Assembly: GCA_937942965.1 (NCBI GenBank)
Contig: CALDGN010000130.1
Coordinates: 1 to 8,719 of the forward strand
Length of the DNA stretch: 8,719 bases
Direction of reading: 5' to 3'
DNA from: an uncultured Acidimicrobiales bacterium
GTDB taxonomy: Bacteria > Actinomycetota > Acidimicrobiia > Acidimicrobiales > UBA10347
The stretch's first letter is position 1; the number at the start of each line of letters is the position of its first letter. Below the pieces are notes generated by a model. The model was not told the DNA's origin. It made no database searches and worked only from the letters and a program-made list of their open reading frames with translations. A program made the position numbers and the translations under genes. This document shows, piece by piece, positions 1 to 6,628 of the stretch.

Positions 1-51
1 GGGGTTGCATCCGGTGGCTCCCGATCTGGTTATCCAGTCCTGGGGGACATC

Positions 52-1218
52 ATGAGAATGCGTTTCGGGAGCTTCATTGCTCCGTTCCATCCACCCGACC
101 ACAACCCGACGTTGTCGCTTGAGTGGAATCTTGAGCTCATCGAGCACATGGATCGGCTCGGCTTCGACGAGGCCTGGATCGGCGAACACCACTCCGCTGG
201 TAGCGAGATCATCGCTTCGCCCGAGATCTTCATCGCGTCGGCTGCGGCTCGCACCCGCCACATCAAACTCGGCACGGGCGTCGTCTCGTTGCCCTACCAC
301 AACCCGTTGTGGGTGGCCGAGCGCATGGTGCTCCTCGACCACCTGACCCGTGGCCGCATCATGTTTGGCGTTGGCCCTGGAGCCCTGCCGACCGACGCCG
401 CGATGCTCGGACTCGAGCCGCCCGAAATGCGTCCGCTGCTCGAGGAGTACATGGAGATCGTGATGCATCTCCTCACCAGCGAGAAGCCGATCAGTTACCA
501 GTCGGATCGCCTGACGCTCAACGACGCTCGGCTGCATCTGCGTCCGTACTCCGACCCGCTGTTCGATGTCGCCATCGCCGCAGTCGCATCGCCGTCGGGT
601 GCCAAGCTCGCCGGCAAGTACGGCGCCGGCGTGCTGTCGCTCGGCGCAACCGTCGCGATCGGTATGGACGTGCTCGCCCATCACTGGTCGATTCAAGAAG
701 AGGTTGCAGCCACGTACGGCCAGGTCGCCGACCGCGCCAGCTGGCGTCTCGTTGGCCTGATGCATCTGGCCGAGACCGAAGAAGAAGCCCGCCGCGATGT
801 CGAGTACGGCATGGAGCAGTGGTTCCGCTACTTCCAGAACGTTGCTGCGTTCCCACAGATGGCGGTCGACGGCGGCAATCTCGATGAGATGGTCGACTTC
901 GTCAACGGCGGCCTCGGTGTCGTCGGCACGCCGGAGATGGCGGTCAAGCAGATCCAAGAGCTGCTCGATCAGTCGAACGGCGGCTTCGGCGCCTATCTGA
1001 CGCTGGCGCACAACTGGGCGAATCCGCAGATGACCAAGAAGAGCTACGAGCTCTTCGCCCGTCACGTCATGCCGCATTTCCAAGGCCAGGTGCACTCGAC
1101 GGTCGACGCGGCCGATCGCGCTCGCGAGTCACGGCCAGGTCTCGCCGAGAAGCAGCTCGCTGCGGTCGAGTTGGCGACCGAGGCCTACGAGCAAGAGAAG
1201 GGCACGATCAAGATCTGA
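52..1218 (+). CDS. LLM-class flavin-dependent monooxygenase, limonene 1,2-monooxygenase type
   Basis: A 388-residue luciferase-like (bacterial luciferase/LLM superfamily) TIM-barrel oxidoreductase. These enzymes use reduced flavin (FMNH2 or F420) and O2 to oxidise organic substrates in the cytoplasm. Visible family signatures are the N-terminal beta strand FGSFIAPFHPP (residues 5-15), the helix-plus-motif GFDEAWIGEHHSAG (37-50), the LGTGVVSLPYHNP strand and loop (73-85), and the MFGVGPGALPTDA stretch (104-116). This combination recalls LimB-like limonene/alkanal monooxygenases rather than F420-dependent dehydrogenases, but the substrate cannot be read from sequence. Length is normal. I chose ATG 52 because a G-run (42-46) sits about 5 bases upstream; ATG 58 is an alternative. 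It is a single gene at the left edge, convergent with the selenoprotein candidate 10 bases downstream. Its UGA stop at 1216-1218 shows that UGA is a normal stop codon here. Confidence 0.92.
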   Translation: MRMRFGSFIAPFHPPDHNPTLSLEWNLELIEHMDRLGFDEAWIGEHHSAGSEIIASPEIFIASAAARTRHIKLGTGVVSLPYHNPLWVAERMVLLDHLTRGRIMFGVGPGALPTDAAMLGLEPPEMRPLLEEYMEIVMHLLTSEKPISYQSDRLTLNDARLHLRPYSDPLFDVAIAAVASPSGAKLAGKYGAGVLSLGATVAIGMDVLAHHWSIQEEVAATYGQVADRASWRLVGLMHLAETEEEARRDVEYGMEQWFRYFQNVAAFPQMAVDGGNLDEMVDFVNGGLGVVGTPEMAVKQIQELLDQSNGGFGAYLTLAHNWANPQMTKKSYELFARHVMPHFQGQVHSTVDAADRARESRPGLAEKQLAAVELATEAYEQEKGTIKI

Positions 1219-1230
1219 GCGATCGGATCT
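1211..1230. terminator. Inverted repeat spanning two convergent stop codons
   Basis: AGATCTGA (1211-1218) pairs with TCGGATCT (1223-1230) to give an 8-bp stem (one U-G wobble) closed by a GCGA tetraloop of the stable GNRA type. It covers the UGA stop of the monooxygenase and reaches into the TAG stop of the opposite gene (1229-1231), so it would fold in both transcripts. There is no T-tract on either side, so it would be a U-less actinobacterial-type terminator or a 3'-end-stabilising hairpin. The function is inferred; the pairing is seen directly. Confidence 0.42.
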
Positions 1231-1810
1231 AGGTGTGGGAACGGGATCGGTCGACCGCGGCGACGAGTTCGTCGACGGTCGGCCGCTCACCCGGTCCCTT
1301 GCCCCAGAAGCCCCACGCAAGCGTGCCGTCGGGGGCGATCACGATGTTGCCCCCGAGTTGCCTCGTGTCCTCAACCGGTTTGTCGAGTCCCGACGTGCCG
1401 TCCCTGCGCAGGATCTCGACGTATCTCCGGGCGGATTTCAGACCCCAGACATGAGCAACACTGCCGCGGCCGAACCCGTAGGCGCGGTACGCGCTGCGGT
1501 CCTCGTCCATCACCACCGGAAACGCCAGATCGTTCCGCTCGACATACGCCTGCAGCTGCGCAGGTTCGGTGAACGTCACCAGCACCACGGCGGCGTCGCC
1601 AAAGTCGTCGAGGCGCCCACCGACCGTGAGCGCGTGATCGGCACACGGCAGTCAATGAATGTGGCGATGGAAGATCATCACCACTGGGCGACCGCGCTGG
1701 TCGTCGAGGCGCCACCGATCACCGTGCGCGGTTTCGAGCTCCACCGGTGGCGCGGGCGCCCCGATCACCGGGCGCTGGGGACGAGAACTCACCCGGCAAT
1801 TCTGGCGCAT
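1229..1810 (-). CDS. Peroxiredoxin-like (AhpC/TSA, SelL-related) selenoprotein candidate with in-frame UGA
   Basis: Read through one UGA, this strand gives a continuous 193-residue thioredoxin-fold protein; without readthrough only fragments at 1652-1951 and 1229-1588 appear. Before the UGA, from residue 15, lies IGAPAPPVELETAHGD, then RGRPVVMIFHRHIH, the usual first strand leading to the redox site. The UGA is codon 53, followed by LPC, so the active site reads U-L-P-C, matching the CxxC of AhpC/TSA_2-type proteins. Downstream are RLDDFGDAAVVLVTFTEP, then FPVVMDEDRSAYRAYGFGRG, and a C-terminal GGNIVIAPDGTLAWGFWGKG followed by PTVDELVAAV, all standard for this family. Predicted role: cytosolic thiol/selenol peroxidase or reductase. 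The start is uncertain: ATG 1810 is used; GTG 1792 also fits family N-termini; neither has a clear ribosome site. The gene diverges from coaE. The alternative is a pseudogene made by a TGC-to-TGA change, but the SECIS-like hairpin and the intact frame on both sides argue against it. Confidence 0.8.
1613..1633 (-). promoter_or_regulatory. Bacterial SECIS-like hairpin downstream of the UGA
   Basis: On the minus-strand transcript GCGCUCAC (1633-1626) pairs with GUGGGCGC (1620-1613) over 8 bp, with a single U-G wobble, around the five-base loop GGUCG (1625-1621). The stem begins 18 bases after the UGA and the loop begins 26 bases after it. This agrees with the known bacterial SECIS pattern: a short stem, a small apical loop with G in its first two positions, and a loop roughly 16-37 bases from the UGA. 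The loop GGUC also matches the GGUC in the E. coli fdhF SECIS apical loop. The hairpin is inside the coding frame and would bind SelB. The fdhF-type bulged U is not evident. Confidence 0.7.
1652..1654 (-). other. In-frame UGA, predicted selenocysteine codon
   Basis: The minus strand reads ATT CAT TGA CTG CCG TGT, that is I-H-(UGA)-L-P-C. The UGA replaces the N-terminal (attacking) cysteine of a CxxC motif, the commonest position for selenocysteine in thioredoxin-fold proteins. The frame is open and family-like on both sides. UGA ends the neighbouring monooxygenase gene, so it has not been reassigned globally. Whether selA, selB, selC and selD exist in this genome cannot be seen here. Confidence 0.75.
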
Positions 1811-1865
1811 GGCAACCCAAACCCTTGGCTGACGGTGGTGCTGTCGATAGATGCAAGACTGCGGC
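1811..1865. promoter_or_regulatory. Short divergent intergenic region, selenoprotein/coaE
   Basis: These 55 bases should carry promoters for both divergent genes. On the plus strand TTGGCT (1825-1830) and TAGATG (1848-1853) are 17 bases apart, a weak match to -35/-10 elements, which would place transcription start just before coaE. I found no convincing minus-strand promoter and no ribosome-binding site for either gene. Confidence 0.2.
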
Positions 1866-2501
1866 ATGCGCGTGACAGGTCTTTGCGGCGGAATCGGTGC
1901 TGGCAAGTCGACGGTGGCGAACCTGTTCGCCGAACACGGGGCCCACATCATCGACGTCGATCAACTCGGCCGGCTCGTCATCGAGCCACGCGGTCGTGCG
2001 TACCAGGGTGTCATCGATCTGTTCGGCGACGGCATCCTTCTTGCCGACGCGCCATCACCCGCCCCTATTGACCGGGCGGCTCTGGCATCGATCGTGTTCT
2101 CGGATCCAGCCGACCTGGCCCGCCTCGAGTCGGTCAGCCACCCGGCGATCAATGCCGAGCTCGACGAATGTCTCGACGCAGCGGAGCGCGACGGACACGG
2201 CTGGGTCGTGCTCGATATGGCGATTCTCGTCGAATCCACGCTCGGCCAGAACCTGGCGTCAGGCCGTGGCTACGACCGCGTCGTCGTTGTCGAGACTCCC
2301 GAGGCCGAGCGTGTCCGCCGCCTTGTCGAGACACGCGGGATGGATCCGGCCGACGCAGCTGCGCGGATTGCAAGCCAGACCGACGATGCGACCCGGCGTG
2401 CGGTCGCCGACGTGGTCCTCGCCAACGACGGTGACATGGATGCGCTCCGTGCCGCGGTGGCCGCTGTGGTTCCAGCATTGAGCTCGCCGGCAGAGCCGTA
2501 G
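1866..2501 (+). CDS. coaE: Dephospho-CoA kinase
   Basis: Catalyses the last step of coenzyme A synthesis, ATP-dependent phosphorylation of the ribose 3'-hydroxyl of dephospho-CoA, in the cytoplasm. The 211-residue protein has the P-loop GGIGAGKS at residues 8-15 right after a short beta strand (MRVTGLC), the substrate-region motif DVDQLGRLVIEP (30-41), SHPAIN (91-96), the Walker-B-like strand WVVLDMAILVES (113-124, where DIPLLFE is usual), the lid-type segment RVRRLVETRGMDPADAAARI (149-168) followed by SQ, and the ADVVLANDGD strand and turn (181-190). Length is typical. An ATG five codons upstream (1851) is in frame, but family proteins begin right before the P-loop strand, so ATG 1866 is preferred. 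It is the first gene of a likely operon with the thioesterase 9 bases downstream. Confidence 0.93.
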   Translation: MRVTGLCGGIGAGKSTVANLFAEHGAHIIDVDQLGRLVIEPRGRAYQGVIDLFGDGILLADAPSPAPIDRAALASIVFSDPADLARLESVSHPAINAELDECLDAAERDGHGWVVLDMAILVESTLGQNLASGRGYDRVVVVETPEAERVRRLVETRGMDPADAAARIASQTDDATRRAVADVVLANDGDMDALRAAVAAVVPALSSPAEP

Positions 2502-2510
2502 GCTCCGGGC

Positions 2511-3272
2511 GTGCGTGAGCTACCCGAACTTGTCGATCTTCCGGCCGAGGGTCGGACCTTCACCGGCACCCGCATCGTGTCGCTCGCCGATGTCGCTCCT
2601 GACGGCCGCATGCGCTTCGATGCCATCGCTCGGTTCCTCGGCGATATCGGCAACGACGACACCGACGACGCTGGCTTCGCTGAACTCGGGCTGGCGTGGG
2701 TCGCACGTCGAGCGACGATGGTCGTGAACACGTTTCCCGTCGCTCGTGAAGTGCTGACCATGACGACGTGGTGTTCGGGAACCGGCAAGCGGTGGGCCGA
2801 ACGCCGGACCTCGATCACCGGAAACAGCGGTGCGCATATCGAAGCCGCCGCGCTGTGGATTCATCTGGATCCAGAGACGGGTCGTCCGGCGCCGTGGGGC
2901 GACGCGTTCGCTGATGCGTACATGACTGCGGCGAGTGGGCGCGAAGTCGGCAGTCGGCTGGCCTTGCGCAAGTCACCGGACCCCGATGGCGAAACGAACG
3001 AGATGGCGTGGAGTTTCCGGCAAACGGACCTCGACGTCTTCGATCACGTCAACAACGCGGCCTACCTCGCCGTGCTCGAAGAGGCTCTGGGCGCCGGCGT
3101 GCCGCCGGCTCCGCTGCGCGTCGATGTCGAGTGGCATCGCCCAGTCGGCGCAAGCGTGCCGCTCACGGTGCGCGAACAGTTCGGGCCTACTGGAATGCAG
3201 ATGTGGCTTCAGGATCACGACGACACCACCGTCGCCGTCATCGCGGGCGGCCCGGTCATCGCCGGCGAATAG
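2511..3272 (+). CDS. Acyl-ACP thioesterase-like double hotdog protein
   Basis: A 253-residue protein resembling the acyl-ACP thioesterase family (FatA/FatB-like, two hotdog folds), which hydrolyses acyl-ACP to release free fatty acids. The N-terminal half has the FRIXX-like strand and long helix (about residues 13-48: TFTGTRIVSLADV, then FDAIARFLGDIGNDD) and ends with the VLTMTTWCSG and RRTSITG strands (81-104). The second half carries the hotdog signature RQTDLDVFDHVNNAAYLAVL (170-189) followed by EEAL. N181/N182 and E190/E191 sit where the family has its catalytic Asn and acidic residue. It starts at GTG 2511, 9 bases after the coaE stop and without a strong Shine-Dalgarno, so translation is probably coupled to coaE. 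Acyl-CoA rather than acyl-ACP as substrate cannot be excluded. Confidence 0.82.
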   Translation: MRELPELVDLPAEGRTFTGTRIVSLADVAPDGRMRFDAIARFLGDIGNDDTDDAGFAELGLAWVARRATMVVNTFPVAREVLTMTTWCSGTGKRWAERRTSITGNSGAHIEAAALWIHLDPETGRPAPWGDAFADAYMTAASGREVGSRLALRKSPDPDGETNEMAWSFRQTDLDVFDHVNNAAYLAVLEEALGAGVPPAPLRVDVEWHRPVGASVPLTVREQFGPTGMQMWLQDHDDTTVAVIAGGPVIAGE

Positions 3273-3287
3273 TCCAACGATGCGAGG

Positions 3288-3305
3288 GTGGGGAACGGTC
3301 CCCAC
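3288..3305 (+). terminator. 7-bp GC-rich hairpin after the thioesterase gene
   Basis: GTGGGGA (3288-3294) pairs perfectly with TCCCCAC (3299-3305) around the tetraloop ACGG, 15 bases after the thioesterase stop. No T-tract follows. It may end the coaE-thioesterase transcript. Because its right arm touches the -35 box of the next promoter, it could instead be an operator for a dimeric regulator. Confidence 0.45.
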
Positions 3306-3333
3306 TGACAGAGGTGTCGCCGCTCTCTAGGTT
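3305..3333 (+). promoter_or_regulatory. Sigma-A-type promoter for the lipoprotein gene
   Basis: CTGACA (3305-3310, five of six to TTGACA) and TAGGTT (3328-3333, fits TANNNT) are separated by the optimal 17 bases. Transcription would begin about 7 bases after the -10 box, at or next to ATG 3340, predicting a leaderless mRNA, a form common in actinobacteria. There is no Shine-Dalgarno upstream of 3340, which agrees with this. Confidence 0.5.
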
Positions 3334-3339
3334 GTGATC

Positions 3340-5385
3340 ATGCGGTGGCCCTGGACATCACGAACAAGGGCGGCGGCGCACACCGGCACACCTGTGTCAC
3401 ATCCCCTCCATGCGTGTGCGCCTGCGACATGGCGAAACAGCGCGGACCCTTCGCGGGCCCGGCGGACGCTGCCTCGCTTCCTTGCGATCATGGCGCTGGC
3501 GGGCGCCATGATCGCCGGGGCTTGTTCGTCGACAGAGACCACAACCCTCGCGACCGACACGGACGGCGATGTGCCAGCGGCCGCGGCTGACGGAGCGACC
3601 GTCGAAGACACCGCGACCGAGTTTGACCCGGTCGACACCGAGCCGCCGCCTCCGGCGACTCCGACGACGACACCCGGCCCGCTCATCACGCCGACTCCGG
3701 CGCCAGCAGTCACGAGCACGGTCCGGCCGGCCTCGACATGCCCGGACGTCACCGTGCCGCAGCAGCCGCTGTTTGTCTGGAACGTCGCCGACGACGACCC
3801 CGATGGGGGGCTCGTCGCGCACACCGACGCCGACGTGGACTCGCCAATCACGCGGGTGCTCGCACCGAATGCGCTCGCCGCTCGCCCGACCGGCAACTGC
3901 AAGCCAGCGCCGAACGGCGCACCCTGGTTCGAGCTCTTCGACGCCGCGACCGATCAGTTCGACTGGGTCAACGCTCGCTACTTGGCGCCCGCCGCCCCCG
4001 CCTGCCTGCATGGCGAGGCGTTCGGAAGCGCCACCCGCACCGGCACCTTGAGCGGAGATTCCGACACGCAACTGTTCGGACCACTCCCGGGCATCGCGAT
4101 CGCCGAGGGCGACGTCGTGGCCTTCCTTCCCAACCGGGATCAGCTGCTTGGCCAAGCCGCTCCAGAGCTTTCGTTCCGTTGGTTCCCCGCAGACCGAATC
4201 ACGATCGAGGTGCCCTGCTTCTTGGCCGGGGCATCTGGCCCGAGCTGCTTGTCCGGCACCGTCGTGTTGTTCGACTTCACCGATCCCGAGCCACGGCTCT
4301 CGACCGACCAGCCCATCGACGTCGATCGCACCGGCCGCCTCTACTCACGACCGGCTGAACGCGGGCTGCGTGACGACTTCGTCGAGGTGACGCTGGAGGA
4401 CGACCCGGCCCGCTACTGGTACGACCCGGCAGCAACCCGAGCAACGTCGCGGCCGTGCCCAGCCGATGGCTCGCCGCCCTTCAGCGAAATCAACAACACC
4501 GCGTTCGACGCACTCGAATGCACCGTCGACTGGGGCAAGACCGACCCGGACTACTTCTCGATCGGCAGCGCCGACAGCATCGCCGACCATGTCCACTCCA
4601 TCACCTCGCTCGTCGACGAGTCCTCGGGGTGTGTGCGAATCGTCGTTGCGTTCGGAACCGACTTGTGGGGCGATGACCAGCGACCAACCAACGCCCTGCC
4701 GAGCCTCACGACCACGTGGGAGCCGACCTCGACTCGAGTCGATATCGACGCCTGCGGATCTGGCTCCAACTGCAACTGGTTCGGCGCCGACGGGGCCAGC
4801 GACATCGAAGTGTCGCAGTACGGCGTGCGAGCGTTCCTTGCCCGCGATCACGATGGCCACGTCTCGATCCAGGTGCTGCACCCGACCGCTGATGCCAACG
4901 TGCAGTTCCTTGAAACTCCGGGACGGCTCGTGATCGATGTTCGGCCCGAAGCGGGAGCGCCGACCCCGTGGTACGGCAGCTCGACGGTGATCGAGCGCCG
5001 ACTACCTGTCGATATCTCAGCAGATGAGTCGATCACGGTGACCGGTTGGGGTCGACCGTTCGAAGCACAAGGAAGCTGGCGGGTCTATCGCATCGACGGC
5101 CTTGATCAGCCGCTCGACGATGTGCCACCAGACAGCCTTGACCTGACCGCGTCGGGACCAATCAGCACTGCGGACTGGACGACAGCTGCCGGCGAGTTCG
5201 AGGTCACGCTCCCCTCGCTCGAACCTGGGGTCTACGCGCTGCTCTTCGGCGAGGCCCCTCCGAACGACGATGCGGGCTACATCGCCGCTGGCCAGATTGT
5301 TCGCATCCACGATGCGGATGTCGACCCGGACGCGCTTCCCCCGATCCCGGCCGCAGTTTGGGACCAGATCGTTCTGCTGCGCTAG
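3340..5385 (+). CDS. Large secreted lipoprotein-like protein with SH3-like, AMIN-like and Gmad2-like domains
   Basis: A protein of about 681 residues, exported and probably acting at the cell surface. Residues 40-61 hold a basic stretch (RARR) and hydrophobic core ending AMIAGAC, an imperfect lipobox with Cys62. A Ser/Thr/Pro-rich acidic linker follows (about 63-130), including PPPPATPTTTPGP. Next is an SH3b-like domain (about 134-215) beginning CPDVTVPQQPLFVWNVADDD and ending W-VNARYL. The middle (about 216-440) is not recognised; the region around CVRIVVAFGTDLWG and the segment EVSQYGVRAFLAR to RLVIDVRPEAG (ending about 538) look AMIN-like. The C terminus (from about 565, ITVTGWGRPFEAQGSW) resembles the Gmad2 Ig-like fold. 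About a dozen Cys residues after the linker suggest disulfides. AMIN and SH3b modules suggest peptidoglycan contact (inference). The start is uncertain: ATG 3340 fits the promoter; GTG 3334 and GTG 3394 are also possible, and the n-region is unusually long. Confidence 0.78.
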   Translation: MRWPWTSRTRAAAHTGTPVSHPLHACAPATWRNSADPSRARRTLPRFLAIMALAGAMIAGACSSTETTTLATDTDGDVPAAAADGATVEDTATEFDPVDTEPPPPATPTTTPGPLITPTPAPAVTSTVRPASTCPDVTVPQQPLFVWNVADDDPDGGLVAHTDADVDSPITRVLAPNALAARPTGNCKPAPNGAPWFELFDAATDQFDWVNARYLAPAAPACLHGEAFGSATRTGTLSGDSDTQLFGPLPGIAIAEGDVVAFLPNRDQLLGQAAPELSFRWFPADRITIEVPCFLAGASGPSCLSGTVVLFDFTDPEPRLSTDQPIDVDRTGRLYSRPAERGLRDDFVEVTLEDDPARYWYDPAATRATSRPCPADGSPPFSEINNTAFDALECTVDWGKTDPDYFSIGSADSIADHVHSITSLVDESSGCVRIVVAFGTDLWGDDQRPTNALPSLTTTWEPTSTRVDIDACGSGSNCNWFGADGASDIEVSQYGVRAFLARDHDGHVSIQVLHPTADANVQFLETPGRLVIDVRPEAGAPTPWYGSSTVIERRLPVDISADESITVTGWGRPFEAQGSWRVYRIDGLDQPLDDVPPDSLDLTASGPISTADWTTAAGEFEVTLPSLEPGVYALLFGEAPPNDDAGYIAAGQIVRIHDADVDPDALPPIPAAVWDQIVLLR

Positions 5386-5390
5386 CGCAG
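5377..5390. terminator. Palindrome at the convergent lipoprotein/MFS gene ends
   Basis: CTGCGCTAGCGCAG is a perfect 14-base palindrome that could fold as a 5-bp hairpin with a CTAG loop. It contains the TAG stop of the lipoprotein gene (5383-5385) and lies 2 bases beyond the MFS stop (5393-5395). No T-tract is present. The stem is short, so termination is only a suggestion from position. Confidence 0.28.
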
Positions 5391-5392
5391 GC

Positions 5393-6628
5393 TTAGGCCA
5401 GCTCGGCCATCGCTTCGTCGATGCGGCGGAACAAGGTCCGGGCGAACAACAGCAACGAACCGACGATCGTCCCGGCCATGACGTACACCCATTGCGGTCC
5501 CCAGCGTTCGGCGATCAGGCCGCCGATCATGGCGCCAACAGGCTGCAAGCTCCAGGCGATGAACAGGTAGGCAGTCATCATGCGTCCGAAGATGTGGTCG
5601 TCGACCAAGCGCTGTCGAACCGTCGCGCTGATCACGTTCCAGGTGGGATCCGATACGCCTGCGAGCAGGATCGCGACGATCACCAACGGCATCGACGTCA
5701 CGAGCCCGAGCAGCAACGCGTAGCCGGTGAATGCGGCGACGCTGATCTGCATGCTGACGCCATGACTGGTGCGCTTGACGATCCGAGTCACGGCGAACGT
5801 CATCGCAAATGCAGCGATGGCATCGACACTCAGGAGCAGGCCGTACTGCACTTCAGACAGGCCGAGTCGTTCGGTCGCCAAGATGACGAAGACCGCGTCG
5901 ATCGCATTGCCTGAGAACGAAAAGGCGGCGACCGCCAGGGCGAGGGGACGCAAGACCTTGTGACCCCAGACGTAGCGCAGGCCCTTCTTCACCTGTTCGG
6001 TGAAACTGGCCTCGCCATCGGGATCGGCGTCGGCGACGAAGCTGCCGGGCAACTGCACCAGGGCGACGATGCTCGCCAGGAACAACCCAGCTGCGCCGAT
6101 GAACGGGATCGTCTCGTCGATCTGGAACAGCAACGCTCCAATCGGCGGCCCGATGAACGTGTTGGTCACGGTCTCGCTGGCTCGCAGTCGGCTGTTGGCG
6201 ACCTCAAGCTGATGCGACTCGACGACGTCGCGCACGACAGCCGGAAGCCCGCCGTCGATCATCACCTCGGCGACGCCGACAACGAACCCGCCGCCTGCCA
6301 GCAGAACAATCGACGCTGCATCGCCGAAGATCGCGAAGACGAGGCCGATGAGCACCAACGAGCGCACGAGCTGGGCGATCATCGCGATCCGTCGGCGATC
6401 GAACCGATCGATCAAGACGCCGGCAGGCAGCCCCACGACGAGGAACGGCAAGAACCGAGCCGCGGCGACGGCGGCGACGAGGCGGGCATCGTCGGTCAGG
6501 TTCACGGCAAGGAGCGGGAAGGCGACGAGTGACAGTCCATCGCCAAGGTTCGACGCGCTGAACGACGCCCACAGGGTCCAGAAGCGGCGTCCCAAAGAGC
6601 CAGGGTTCGCGCCGCCGTTCACCGGCAA
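5393..6628 (-). CDS. MFS family efflux transporter
   Basis: A 411-residue polytopic inner-membrane protein of the major facilitator superfamily, of the exporter type often annotated as MFS_3/enterobactin-exporter-like. Hydrophobic segments run through the whole length and fit 10-12 transmembrane helices. The first carries SASNLGDGLSLVAFPLLAV (24-42), and the helix 2-3 loop has the motif-A-like AGVLIDRFDRRRI (69-81). A charged central loop (about 200-220, DADPDGEASFTEQVKKG) separates the two halves. Substrate cannot be predicted; proton-driven export of a small molecule is likely. The first possible start is TTG 6628, since an in-frame TAG lies just upstream; GTG 6622 is an alternative, and neither has a good ribosome site. 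It converges on the lipoprotein gene with a 7-base gap and diverges from the DUF1232-like gene. Confidence 0.9.
   Translation of the reverse strand: MPVNGGANPGSLGRRFWTLWASFSASNLGDGLSLVAFPLLAVNLTDDARLVAAVAAARFLPFLVVGLPAGVLIDRFDRRRIAMIAQLVRSLVLIGLVFAIFGDAASIVLLAGGGFVVGVAEVMIDGGLPAVVRDVVESHQLEVANSRLRASETVTNTFIGPPIGALLFQIDETIPFIGAAGLFLASIVALVQLPGSFVADADPDGEASFTEQVKKGLRYVWGHKVLRPLALAVAAFSFSGNAIDAVFVILATERLGLSEVQYGLLLSVDAIAAFAMTFAVTRIVKRTSHGVSMQISVAAFTGYALLLGLVTSMPLVIVAILLAGVSDPTWNVISATVRQRLVDDHIFGRMMTAYLFIAWSLQPVGAMIGGLIAERWGPQWVYVMAGTIVGSLLLFARTLFRRIDEAMAELA

Noticed and set aside
1630..1649. A second hairpin just after the UGA (GCCGUG pairing with CACG-C-GC, loop UGCCGAU)
   Set aside because: It has a bulge, and its loop begins only about 8 bases after the UGA, too close for a bacterial SECIS. 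It also competes with the stronger 8-bp hairpin at 1613-1633.
1652..1654. Genome-wide recoding of UGA (for example to Trp or Gly)
   Set aside because: UGA is the stop of the adjacent monooxygenase gene, and the position requires a redox residue rather than Trp or Gly.
1652..1951. Minus-strand 99-codon ORF as a separate small gene
   Set aside because: Its last third is the N-terminal half of the peroxiredoxin-like protein, in frame with 1229-1588 through the UGA. Its first part lies inside coaE, so it is not an independent gene.
1235..2071. A 278-codon plus-strand ORF across the selenoprotein candidate and the start of coaE
   Set aside because: Its translation is Arg/His-rich with no recognisable family. 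It runs antisense to clear thioredoxin-fold sequence and overlaps the coaE P-loop in another frame.
3397..4155. Minus-strand 252-codon ORF within the lipoprotein gene
   Set aside because: Arg/Gly-rich shadow translation. The plus strand has a signal sequence, linker and SH3-like domain there.
5960..6532. Plus-strand ORFs inside the MFS gene (also 5270-5914)
   Set aside because: Polar, Asp/Gln/Arg-rich translations antisense to transmembrane helices, typical shadows of a membrane protein gene in high-GC DNA.
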